From Thermobacillus xylanilyticus (lineage in GTDB: Bacteria > Bacillota > Bacilli > Paenibacillales > Paenibacillaceae): a DNA stretch of 54,205 bases. This document shows positions 7,897 through 14,779 of this stretch, piece by piece. A program made the position numbers and the translations under genes. Position 1 is the first letter of the stretch; each line of letters starts with the position of its first letter. The DNA is taken from NCBI RefSeq assembly GCF_907165215.1, contig NZ_CAJRAY010000061.1, positions 1-54,205 on the forward strand, written 5' to 3'. The notes under the pieces are model-generated. The model had not been told where the DNA came from. It ran no database searches and was given only the letters and a program-made list of their open reading frames with translations.

Positions 7897-8210
7897 ACGA
7901 AAGACGCCCGGAATACAAGGTAACGGGCAGCCGGCGCAAATGGGCGGTGCTGGCCGTCCTCACGCTGGCTGCGGCGGGCCTCGCTTCCCCGTGGGCTTCG
8001 GGCCGTCCCGACGGTCTGGAGCGCGTCGCCGAAGATCTCGGTTTCCTCGGGCGGGAAGCCGCCGTCCATTCGTTTTCGCCGATGCCCGGCTACGAGGTCG
8101 CCGGCATTCCGTGGGAAGCCGTCCGGACAGGTCTGGCCGGCCTCATCGGCGCCGTCGTCATGGCGGTCCTGCTGTGGACCGCGCTGCGCGCGCTGGCGAG
8201 GAGGCGGTAG
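7893..8210 (+). CDS. cbiN: CbiN/PDGLE-domain Ni2+/Co2+ transport subunit (105 aa)
   Basis: The protein has an N-terminal membrane helix (about 18-35), an external loop with PDGLERVAEDLGF (the PDGLE motif of CbiN/NikN-type subunits) and a C-terminal helix (about 78-98). ATGA overlap with cbiM shows translational coupling. No CbiQ or CbiO gene follows; the next element is a repeat array. In other bacteria CbiMN alone retains some metal uptake, so the pair could work alone or borrow a shared energy module. Confidence 0.85.
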   Translation: MNERRPEYKVTGSRRKWAVLAVLTLAAAGLASPWASGRPDGLERVAEDLGFLGREAAVHSFSPMPGYEVAGIPWEAVRTGLAGLIGAVVMAVLLWTALRALARRR

Positions 8211-8240
8211 GCTTGGAGGTCGGATTGGCCGACAGGCGCA

Positions 8241-8612
8241 GCGTGCATACCACGTTACAGCGGCTCGCGTGTCCCCTCTGACGAGGCTGTAACGTGCATA
8301 CCACGTTACAGCGGCTCGCGAGGCCACTCCGACGAAGCTGTAACGTGCATACCACGTTACAGCGGTTCGCGTGTCCCCTCTGACGAGGCTGTAACGTGCA
8401 TACCACGTTACAGCGGTTCGCGTGGCCCCTCTGACGAGGCTGTAACGTGCATACCACGTTACAACGGCTCGCGTGGCCCCTCCGACGAGGCTGTAACGTG
8501 CATACCACGTTACAGTGGTTTGCGGAGCACCTCTCGACAAGCGGTAACGCGCATGCCGCGTTACAGCGGTTAGCCGGCCGCGCTGCTGCAGCTCGCATGC
8601 CGCATAACAGGA
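8241..8612 (+). repeat. Tandem array of 51-bp repeats, each with a strong dyad
   Basis: Seven copies at an exact 51-bp period (the GTGCATA-equivalent begins at 8243, 8294, 8345, 8396, 8447, 8498 and 8549) plus a degenerate eighth near 8593. Copies 2-4 carry perfect 11-bp inverted arms GCTGTAACGTG and CACGTTACAGC around CATAC. Copy 1 has only the right arm. Copy 7 has paired changes in both arms (GTAACGCG / CGCGTTAC around CATGC) that preserve the dyad. The array fills the gap between cbiN and spoVT. Because 51 is a multiple of 3, frames stay open on both strands; I do not regard these as genes. Confidence 0.95.
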
Positions 8613-8751
8613 TCACGGAACCCGGCCCCGACCGGCCGGTCAGGCGCGAACGGCCTGGCCGGCCTTTTTCGTGCCGGAACATCCGGCGGAAATCGACGGG
8701 CGGCTGCCCCGGCGCTGAACAATTGGCGAATTCAGGACGATTCGGGCAAGC

Positions 8752-8781
8752 GCATAAGGTTTTGGGAGCAGTTGAATACTA
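8752..8781 (+). promoter_or_regulatory. Possible sigma-G/F promoter of spoVT
   Basis: GCATAA (8752-8757), 17-bp spacer, AATACTA (8775-8781) resembles the forespore consensus gNATA / CATACTA, with one mismatch in the -10. spoVT is a sigma-G-dependent gene in B. subtilis. The leader would be about 140 nt. No other feature is seen in 8613-8928. Confidence 0.4.
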
Positions 8782-8928
8782 TGGTCAGATCGCTTCTGGC
8801 TCATGGTGCCGCAAATGGCCGCGCGTCGGCCTGGCAGGCGGTGTAACATATGCCAGGGTCTCTCGTCCCGATTGTCTCCGCAGCCTTCTGTCGAATCCAA
8901 ATCTATAGCGAAAGTGGGGCATCCAGAC

Positions 8929-9471
8929 ATGAAAGCAACAGGTATCGTCCGCCGGATCGATGACCTCGGCCGTGTCGTGATTCCGAAGGAAATCCGCCGC
9001 ACGCTGAGAATACGCGAAGGCGACCCGCTGGAGATCTTCGTCGACCGCGACGGTGAAGTCATCCTGAAGAAATATTCCCCGATCGGGGAGCTTGGCGACT
9101 TCGCCAAGGAATATGCCGAATCGCTGTATGAGAGCACGGGACATATCGCTTTGATCTGCGACCGCGATACAATCATTGCCGTGGCCGGCGCATCGAAGAA
9201 AGAATTTCTGGACAAGCCGGTCGGCTCGCTGCTCGAGCAGAGCATGGAGAACCGCAAGCCCGTTCTCGAGCCGAACGGCGGCCGGTTCGAGCTGGTCAAG
9301 GACACGGAAGACCAGTTCAGCTCGCTGGCGGCCGCGCCGATCATTGCAGGCGGCGACCCGATCGGAGCCGTCGTGCTTGTCAGCAAGGACGAAGGCGTGA
9401 AGATGGGACAGATGGAAGCGAAAATGGCGGAGACGGCCGCCGGTTTCCTGGCAAAACAGATGGAGCAATAA
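8929..9471 (+). CDS. spoVT: Stage V sporulation transcription factor SpoVT (180 aa)
   Basis: Forespore regulator of sigma-G-dependent genes. Residues 1-50 are an AbrB-type swapped-hairpin DNA-binding domain (MKATGIVRRIDDLGRVVIPK, then EIRRTLRIREGDPLEIF). Residues 55-180 are the GAF-like domain ending in an amphipathic helix (AAGFLAKQMEQ). Length matches B. subtilis SpoVT (178 aa). ATG at 8929 starts the conserved sequence; its ribosome-binding site (GTGGGG) is weak. The gene stands alone, with a terminator at 9496. Confidence 0.97.
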   Translation: MKATGIVRRIDDLGRVVIPKEIRRTLRIREGDPLEIFVDRDGEVILKKYSPIGELGDFAKEYAESLYESTGHIALICDRDTIIAVAGASKKEFLDKPVGSLLEQSMENRKPVLEPNGGRFELVKDTEDQFSSLAAAPIIAGGDPIGAVVLVSKDEGVKMGQMEAKMAETAAGFLAKQMEQ

Positions 9472-9495
9472 GCGGCAAATTTTCATGGACGACAG

Positions 9496-9535
9496 GCTTC
9501 CCCATGCGGCAACCCGGCGCAAGGGGGAGCTTTTA
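9496..9535 (+). terminator. Rho-independent terminator of spoVT
   Basis: Arms GCTTCCCC (9496-9503) and GGGGGAGC (9523-9530) pair with one G-T wobble around a 19-nt loop and are followed by TTTTATT. Confidence 0.7.
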
Positions 9536-9627
9536 TTGTGCGACCGAAGAGGCAATTCCGGCGCGGATGGGTTATAATGGTGATCGGCGGCCTGCGGGCC
9601 GCTTCGGAAGGAGGACTCACAGGCGCG

Positions 9628-11109
9628 ATGTCACCGACCATCATCGTCGCCGGAATCGGTTCCGGCGGCGAAGACCATATTACGCTGGGCGTCTGGCGGC
9701 GGCTGCAGGAGACGCCGCGGCGCTATGTGCGGACCGCAAGCCATCCCGCGGTCCGGAAGCTCACCGAACACGGGCTGGCTTTCGAATCATTCGATCATTT
9801 CTACGAACAGTCGGATTCGTTCCCGGACGTGTACGAGCGGATCGCGGACGAGCTGATCCGGCTGGCGCAGGCGGACGGGCAGCCGCTTCTCTATGCGGTG
9901 CCGGGCCATCCGATGGTGGCCGAGCGGACGGTGCGGCTGCTCTCCGAGCGGTGCGGCGGCGCCGGCATAGCGCTCGAGATCGTCGGCGGCGAAAGCTTCC
10001 TCGACCAGGCGTTCATCCGGCTCGGCTTCGATCCGATCGAAGGATTCCAGCTGCTCGACGCGGCGGATGTGAAGCCGTCCCTGCTTCGGCCGGAGCTGCA
10101 CACCGTCATCGCCCAGGTGTACGACAAGTTCACCGCGTCCGACGTCAAGCTGTCGCTGATGGAGCGTTACCCGGACGATCACCCGGTGACGGTCGGGCAC
10201 GCGCTGGGCGTTCCGGGCGAGGAGCGGATCGAGACCGTGCCGCTGCACGACCTGGACCGGCTGGAGGAATACGGCAACCTGACCCTGGTCTGGCTGCCGA
10301 AGTCCGACGATCCGATGCTGCGCAACCGGTCGTTCGACCGGCTGCATGAGATCGTTGCCATCCTCCGCAGCCCGGAAGGCTGTCCCTGGGATCGGGAGCA
10401 GACGCACCGGTCCATCCGGAAAAATTTCATCGAGGAAACCTACGAAGCGATCGAGGCGATCGACAACGACGATCCCGTCGGCATGCAGGAAGAATTCGGC
10501 GACGTGCTGCTGCAGGTGATGCTGCACAGCCAGATGGAAGCGGAGAACGGCACGTTCGACGTATACGACGTCATCCAGTCGCTGAACGAGAAGCTGCTGT
10601 TCCGGCATCCGCACGTTTTCGGCGAGACCGGCGCGGCGAACGCGCAAGAGGCGCTCGCGAGCTGGGAGCGGATGAAAGCGGAGGAGAGGCGGCGGAAAGG
10701 CCTCTCGGAGCGGTCGTCCGTGCTGGACGGCATCCCGCGCGATCTGCCCGCGCTCATGAAGGCGTACGCGCTGCAGAAGAAGGCGGCCAAAGTCGGATTC
10801 GACTGGCCGGAGATCGGCCCGGCGCTGGACAAGATCGGCGAGGAGCTGGGGGAGCTGCGCGAAGCGGTCGCGGCGGGGAAAGACAAGGAAGAGCAGGCGC
10901 TGGAGCTCGGCGATCTCTTGTTCGCAACCGTCAACGTTGCCCGGTTCATCGGCGCCGATCCCGAGGAAGCGCTCGCCCGGACGAACGCGAAATTCAGCCG
11001 CCGTTTCGCCTATATCGAGGAGCAGCTCAAGAAAAGCGGTAAGACTTTCGGGGAAACGAATCTCGAGGAAATGGATCGTTGGTGGGAGGAAGCGAAACGC
11101 AAGAACTAG
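9628..11109 (+). CDS. mazG: YabN: tetrapyrrole-methylase-like domain fused to MazG (493 aa)
   Basis: Nucleoside triphosphate pyrophosphohydrolase. Residues 1-225 are the SAM-dependent methylase-like domain of YabN (TIIVAGIGSGGEDHITLGV, PGHPMVAERTV). Residues 240-490 contain two MazG helical repeats, with metal-binding EETYEAIEAID...EEFGDVLLQ and EELGELREAV...LELGDLLFA. Length is close to B. subtilis YabN (489 aa). ATG at 9628 begins the conserved sequence; the Shine-Dalgarno GGAAGGAGG is 13 nt upstream, longer than usual. Likely cleans up aberrant nucleotides. The spoVB-like yabM that precedes yabN in B. subtilis is absent. Confidence 0.92.
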   Translation: MSPTIIVAGIGSGGEDHITLGVWRRLQETPRRYVRTASHPAVRKLTEHGLAFESFDHFYEQSDSFPDVYERIADELIRLAQADGQPLLYAVPGHPMVAERTVRLLSERCGGAGIALEIVGGESFLDQAFIRLGFDPIEGFQLLDAADVKPSLLRPELHTVIAQVYDKFTASDVKLSLMERYPDDHPVTVGHALGVPGEERIETVPLHDLDRLEEYGNLTLVWLPKSDDPMLRNRSFDRLHEIVAILRSPEGCPWDREQTHRSIRKNFIEETYEAIEAIDNDDPVGMQEEFGDVLLQVMLHSQMEAENGTFDVYDVIQSLNEKLLFRHPHVFGETGAANAQEALASWERMKAEERRRKGLSERSSVLDGIPRDLPALMKAYALQKKAAKVGFDWPEIGPALDKIGEELGELREAVAAGKDKEEQALELGDLLFATVNVARFIGADPEEALARTNAKFSRRFAYIEEQLKKSGKTFGETNLEEMDRWWEEAKRKN

Positions 11110-11289
11110 GACTTTTCGACTTTTTCCCGCGTTTTTCCCCGATAAATCGAAAAAAATCACGCGGTCCGGCAGGATTTTCCCATTCCCGGAAAGAATAGAA
11201 GATGCGGATGCTTTGCAATTCCGCCGCGGAGCGGCAACGTCTCCGTGCGGACACTATTATGATGAAGGAAATCAGGAGGCTGTGAGTAG

Positions 11290-11562
11290 ATGAACAAGAC
11301 GGATCTGATCAACAACATTGCCGCGAAGAGCGGGCTGTCGAAGCGGGACGTCGAGACGGTGCTGAACGGATTTCTGGGTGAAGTGACGGCAGCGCTGCAA
11401 TCCGGGGACAAAGTTCAGCTGATCGGTTTCGGCACGTTCGAAACGCGTCAGCGCAACGGCCGCAAAGGCCGCAACCCGCAAACGGGCAAGACGATCGAGA
11501 TTCCTGCATCGAAAGTCCCGGCGTTCAAAGCGGGCAACAAGCTGAAAGAAGCCGTAAAGTAA
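11290..11562 (+). CDS. hup: DNA-binding protein HU (90 aa)
   Basis: Histone-like nucleoid protein. The full HU fold is visible: MNKTDLINNIAAKSGLSKRD helix pair, the GFGTFETRQRNGRKGRNPQTG arm (Pro64-type intercalating tip) and the C-terminal helix. Standard length. AGGAGG lies 11 nt upstream of the ATG. Followed 3 bp later by rqcP, so the two are cotranscribed. Confidence 0.98.
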   Translation: MNKTDLINNIAAKSGLSKRDVETVLNGFLGEVTAALQSGDKVQLIGFGTFETRQRNGRKGRNPQTGKTIEIPASKVPAFKAGNKLKEAVK

Positions 11563-11565
11563 TAC

Positions 11566-11844
11566 ATGAGGCTGGACAAATTCCTCAAAGTATCCCGGCT
11601 GATCAAACGGCGGACAGTGGCGAAGGACGTCTCCGAACAGGGGCGCGTATGGATCAACGGCCGCGAGGCGAAGCCGAGCAGCACGGTCAAGGTTGGCGAC
11701 GAACTGACCATCCAGTTCGGCCAGAAGACGGTGACGGTTCGGGTCGAGCGGCTCGCCGAGACGACCCGCAAGGACGAAGCCGCCGGTCTCTACACCTTGC
11801 TGCGTGAAGAATTCCGCCGGGAAGGCGAAGAGGAAGGGCAATAA
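11566..11844 (+). CDS. rqcP: RqcP (YabO), S4-domain ribosome quality control protein (92 aa)
   Basis: An S4 RNA-binding domain covers residues 1-60 (MRLDKFLKVSRLIKRRTVAK, then GRVWINGREAKPSSTVKVGD). In B. subtilis this protein binds the 50S peptidyl-tRNA and helps RqcH add Ala tails to stalled chains. The C-terminus is acidic (REEFRREGEEEGQ). Start is 3 bp after the hup stop. A terminator follows. Confidence 0.93.
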   Translation: MRLDKFLKVSRLIKRRTVAKDVSEQGRVWINGREAKPSSTVKVGDELTIQFGQKTVTVRVERLAETTRKDEAAGLYTLLREEFRREGEEEGQ

Positions 11845-11860
11845 GGATTTGGCAACAACG

Positions 11861-11910
11861 AAGGCCGTCTTCGGTGCCGCGGACTGCGGCGCCGGAGGCG
11901 GTCTTTCTTC
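11861..11910 (+). terminator. Terminator of hup-rqcP
   Basis: 16-bp arms at 11865-11880 and 11886-11901, paired with several G-T wobbles around a 5-nt loop, extend to AAG/CTT and run into TCTTTCTTCTT. Confidence 0.6.
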
Positions 11911-11976
11911 TTGTCCGACCTGTTCTAAATCTTGTCCTTCTTCCATATCCATGGTGGTAAGGGAGGAGGCCAGGCC

Positions 11977-12261
11977 ATGATGATGGAACAGACGAAAGCG
12001 AAACGCCAGGAAATCAAAATGTTGAACCGCAAAGTGCTGGAGATCACGGGCATCCGGAACGTGGAGAGCTTCGACAGCGAGGAGTTCCTGCTCGATACCG
12101 AGCTCGGCTTCCTGACCGTGCGCGGTCAGAACCTGCACATGAAACATCTCAGCCTCGAGCAGGGGCTCGTCGCCATCGAAGGCGCGATCCATACGATCGC
12201 CTATCTCGACGGCGCGTCGGTCGACAAATCCAAAGGCTTCTTCGGGAAGTTGTTCAAGTGA
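11977..12261 (+). CDS. yabP: Sporulation protein YabP (94 aa)
   Basis: YabP/YqfC-family mother-cell protein needed for spore formation. The 'NRKVLEITGIRNVESFDSEE' and 'LGFLTVRGQNLHMKHLSLEQG' segments are conserved. The first of three tandem ATG codons (11977) is chosen for its GGGAGGAGG ribosome-binding site. A CATATCC at 11944 may be a sigma-E -10, but no clear -35 is seen. Overlaps yabQ by 4 bp. Confidence 0.93.
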   Translation: MMMEQTKAKRQEIKMLNRKVLEITGIRNVESFDSEEFLLDTELGFLTVRGQNLHMKHLSLEQGLVAIEGAIHTIAYLDGASVDKSKGFFGKLFK

Positions 12262-12860
12262 GCCTGCAGGTCCAGTTTCTGACGCTCGCTTATGTGGCGC
12301 TGGCCGGCATCGGCATGGGTGCGGCCTTCGACGGCTACCGGGTCGCGGCCCGCGAGCTGAACGCCGGCCGGCTGTGGATTCCCGTGTTCGACCTCCTGTA
12401 CTGGCTGCTGGCCACGCTGGTTGTTTTTCGCGTGCTGCTGGCGGTCAACGAAGGCGAGGTGCGGCTGCCCGTCTTCCTCGGCTTTTTCATCGGGCTCGCA
12501 TTTTATTTCTGGCTGCTCAGCGGACCGGTCATCCGCCTGTACCGGCTGCTGGCCGCGGCAGTCCGCCGGCTCTGGCGGCTTGCCGTCCGCACCGCGGATG
12601 TGCTCGTCGTCCGGCCGCTGCGATGGCTGGTTCGGCTTTCAAATGGGTTTTTCAGACTAGTCTCTGGAGCCTCTATGTATCTGTTCCGGTTTATGGTACA
12701 ATTATTAAATCCAATACTTGGATTGATCGCCCGGCTCGCGCGGCCTGTATGGCTCCCGATCAGCAAAACGGCGGCGAGATGGGCGAAAGCGGCGGGACTT
12801 GCGCCGCTGACCGAAAGATTGGCTGCCATGATACGCAATTGGCGGAACAGGCGATCCTAG
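12258..12860 (+). CDS. yabQ: Spore cortex protein YabQ (200 aa)
   Basis: Integral membrane protein required for cortex formation. It has N-terminal helices (VQFLTLAYVALAGIGMGAAF, LLYWLLATLVVFRVLLAV, FLGFFIGLAFYFWLL) and an Arg-rich C-terminus. GTG start at 12258 overlaps the yabP stop (GTGA). Length is close to B. subtilis YabQ (211 aa). Base composition dips to AT-rich at 12640-12730, where a promoter-like element lies. Confidence 0.92.
   Translation: MSLQVQFLTLAYVALAGIGMGAAFDGYRVAARELNAGRLWIPVFDLLYWLLATLVVFRVLLAVNEGEVRLPVFLGFFIGLAFYFWLLSGPVIRLYRLLAAAVRRLWRLAVRTADVLVVRPLRWLVRLSNGFFRLVSGASMYLFRFMVQLLNPILGLIARLARPVWLPISKTAARWAKAAGLAPLTERLAAMIRNWRNRRS
12694..12724 (+). promoter_or_regulatory. 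Candidate internal promoter and operator for divIC, inside yabQ
   Basis: Extended -10 TGG-TACAAT (12694-12702) is followed, near the expected start of transcription, by a perfect palindrome AATCCAA-TAC-TTGGATT (12708-12724). No good -35 is visible. It lies in a short AT-rich patch and points at divIC. Confidence 0.3.
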
Positions 12861-12872
12861 GAGGTACGGCAC

Positions 12873-13187
12873 GTGGCGGATGCCCGAAAGCATACTCCCT
12901 CCCGAACGGGCATGAAGCGGCGTTTGCGGCTCTGGTTTTTGATCGTCGCTTCGTTCATGGGGTGGGCGGTCTATACATCCGTTCAGCAGCTTGAGGCCCG
13001 ATCGGAGACGATCAAGACGCTGAAAGCGCTGCAGGACCAGGTCGCAGCAGCCGAACAGCGCCAGGCTGAACTCGAGTTCGAAATCGAGCGGCTGGGCAAC
13101 CCGGAATACATCAAGGAACTTGCCCGGAAAAACGGCCTCACCATGCCCGGAGAACAGCCGATCCAGGTGACGGAAAGCGGCGACTGA
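12873..13187 (+). CDS. divIC: Cell division protein DivIC (104 aa)
   Basis: FtsB/DivIC-family septum protein: short cytoplasmic start, one membrane helix (LWFLIVASFMGWAVYTSV, about 20-38), an extracellular coiled coil (EARSETIKTLKALQDQVAAA onward) and the conserved 'NPEYIKELARKNGL' tail. GTG start at 12873 with TAGGAGG 11 nt upstream. Acts with DivIB and FtsL in the divisome. Confidence 0.93.
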   Translation: MADARKHTPSRTGMKRRLRLWFLIVASFMGWAVYTSVQQLEARSETIKTLKALQDQVAAAEQRQAELEFEIERLGNPEYIKELARKNGLTMPGEQPIQVTESGD

Positions 13188-13203
13188 GCGCCGCTGGCCG
13201 CTG

Positions 13204-13232
13204 TTGTTTTGCATTCGGCGTTCGGTTATAAT
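13204..13232 (+). promoter_or_regulatory. Sigma-A promoter of yabR
   Basis: TTGTTT (13204-13209), 17-bp spacer, TATAAT (13227-13232). The leader is about 95 nt and contains nothing else recognised. Confidence 0.55.
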
Positions 13233-13334
13233 CACGGATAGAACAGCCTTTCGCTGGAGCCTGAGTCAGCCATGCCCCAAGCGTATGGAAGTGTTCTTCT
13301 TTGATTTAATCATTTAGGGAGGCCAATCTTATTC

Positions 13335-13784
13335 ATGGCAATTGAAGTGGGAGCCAAGTTAGAGGGCAAAGTGACGGGCATTACGCATTTCGGGGCATTC
13401 GTCGATCTGGCTGACGGTGTCACGGGGCTCGTGCACATTTCGGAAATTGCCGACCACTACGTCAAAGACGTGAATGACCACCTGAAAATCGACGACATCG
13501 TCACGGTGAAGGTGATCAACGTCGACAAGGACGGCAAGATCGGTCTGTCGATCAAGCAGGCCATCGATCGTCCGGAAGGCTATGTTCCTCCGCAGCGCGG
13601 CGACCGGCAAGGCCGGCCCGGAGACCGCAGACCGGGCGGACGCGGCGGATTCAGATCGGCTCCCGGCAAAATGTCCTTCGAGGAGAAAATGTCCCGGTTC
13701 TTGAGAGACAGCGAGGAACGCATTTCCTCCCTGAAGAAGAATACGGAAGGCAAACGCGGAGGCCGCGGATCGAGACGCGGCTGA
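13335..13784 (+). CDS. yabR: S1-domain RNA-binding protein YabR (149 aa)
   Basis: Residues 1-75 are one S1 domain (GAKLEGKVTGITHFGAFVDL, VHISEIADHYVKD, KIGLSIKQA). Residues 85-112 are a disordered Arg/Gly/Pro stretch, followed by a helix (MSFEEKMSRFLRDSEERISS) and a basic tail. Similar to polynucleotide-phosphorylase-type S1 proteins in Firmicutes; the exact function is unsettled. ATG at 13335 with GGGAGG upstream. A strong terminator follows. Confidence 0.92.
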   Translation: MAIEVGAKLEGKVTGITHFGAFVDLADGVTGLVHISEIADHYVKDVNDHLKIDDIVTVKVINVDKDGKIGLSIKQAIDRPEGYVPPQRGDRQGRPGDRRPGGRGGFRSAPGKMSFEEKMSRFLRDSEERISSLKKNTEGKRGGRGSRRG

Positions 13785-13805
13785 GGCAAATTGTTGAAGA
13801 TGCAG

Positions 13806-13832
13806 GCAGAACCGACAGGTTCTGCTTTTTTT
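13806..13832 (+). terminator. Rho-independent terminator of yabR
   Basis: Perfect 8-bp stem GCAGAACC / GGTTCTGC with GACA loop and seven T. Confidence 0.9.
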
Positions 13833-13849
13833 GATGCAATAGATCCCTG

Positions 13850-13879
13850 TTTACAAGACACCAAAAAGTGTCGTATAGT
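13850..13879 (+). promoter_or_regulatory. Promoter of the ArsR module, with dyads
   Basis: TTTACA (13850-13855), 18-bp spacer, TATAGT (13874-13879). The spacer holds GACAC-N6-GTGTC. A further imperfect dyad around CACC-GAAT-GGTG lies at about 13886-13906. Both are candidate autoregulatory ArsR operators. Confidence 0.45.
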
Positions 13880-13967
13880 GGATATGTCACCGAATGGTGG
13901 CGCATACCATGTTTAAGCGGGTGATCTTTCCATAACCATATCAAACATTGCTACTGGAGTGGGTACC

Positions 13968-14297
13968 GTGAGCAAAGTTCAACAACGAGACGTCTTCGAT
14001 GCGATTGCCGATCCGACGAGACGCCGGCTGATCCAGCTGCTCGCCGAAGCGGAGGAGCTGCCGCTGCATGAGCTGGCCTCGCATTTTCCGATGGGCCGGA
14101 CCGGCGTTTCCAAACATCTGGGCATTCTGAAAGAGGCCGGGCTTGTGAAAGACCGCAAGGTGGGCAGGGAGACCCGCTACAAGCTGGATGCGGCACCGCT
14201 GAAAGAGGTTCAGGACTGGGTCGCCTATTACAGCAACTACTGGAGCGCCAACATGATGCGGTTGGGCCAATTGCTCGAGGAGGAGGAGGACGCATGA
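13968..14297 (+). CDS. ArsR-family transcriptional regulator (109 aa)
   Basis: Winged-helix regulator: 'VFDAIADPTRRRLIQLLAEA' then 'MGRTGVSKHLGILKEAGLV' as recognition helix and 'DRKVGRETRYKLDAAPL' as wing. No ArsR/SmtB metal-binding CxC is seen, so it is likely not metal-responsive. This subfamily is usually paired with an AHSA1/SRPBCC protein, as here (4-bp overlap). The GTG at 13968 is preferred over the GTG at 13959 because TGGAGTGGG is correctly spaced. Confidence 0.9.
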   Translation: MSKVQQRDVFDAIADPTRRRLIQLLAEAEELPLHELASHFPMGRTGVSKHLGILKEAGLVKDRKVGRETRYKLDAAPLKEVQDWVAYYSNYWSANMMRLGQLLEEEEDA

Positions 14298-14692
14298 GTT
14301 TTTCGTTAAACATGGATTTTCAGTTTGAGACGACGGTGGAGAAGCTGTGGTCCGCCTTGACCGATTCCCGCAAGCTGGCCAAATGGATCGCGGACAACGA
14401 CTTCAAGCCGGTGGTCGGGCATCGATTCCAGTTCCGCCATCAGCCGAACGAGTACTGGGACGGCATCGTGGACAGCGAAGTGCTCGCCGTGGAAGCGCCG
14501 CATCGGCTGTCCTTCTCATGGGTGGTCGGCGAGGAGCGGCACACGGTGACGCTGACCCTGGACGATCTCGGGAACGGCAAGGTGCACCTGCGCCTCGAAC
14601 AGACCGGTCTCTCGAACAAGGCGGCGCTGGCCGGCGCCCAATACGGCTGGAAGGCCTGGGTCGAAAAGCTGGAGCAGGTATTGGCGGAGTAA
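14294..14692 (+). CDS. AHSA1/SRPBCC-family protein (132 aa)
   Basis: START-like hydrophobic-cavity fold: 'VEKLWSALTDSRKLAKWIADNDF' at the N-terminus, 'EYWDGIVDSEVLAVEAPHRLSFSW' in the middle and a C-terminal helix 'YGWKAWVEKLEQVL'. It overlaps the ArsR stop by 4 bp, the standard ArsR-AHSA1 pair. Its ligand is unknown. Confidence 0.88.
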   Translation: MSFSLNMDFQFETTVEKLWSALTDSRKLAKWIADNDFKPVVGHRFQFRHQPNEYWDGIVDSEVLAVEAPHRLSFSWVVGEERHTVTLTLDDLGNGKVHLRLEQTGLSNKAALAGAQYGWKAWVEKLEQVLAE

Positions 14693-14779
14693 AAGCCAAA
14701 AGCGCGGCGGAGGGAAAACGGGCAGCTGTACTTTCCCGGCACGGGAGCCGCGGATGATCCATTGAGAGGAGCTGAGCGC

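Noticed and set aside
7845..8540. A 231-codon minus-strand frame with 17-residue repeats through the array
   Set aside because: The repeat period is 51 bp, so any frame without a stop in the unit stays open. Frames on both strands are open and the frame also runs antisense to cbiN.
8241..8612. CRISPR array
   Set aside because: The whole 51-bp unit is repeated; there are no unique spacers and no cas genes nearby.
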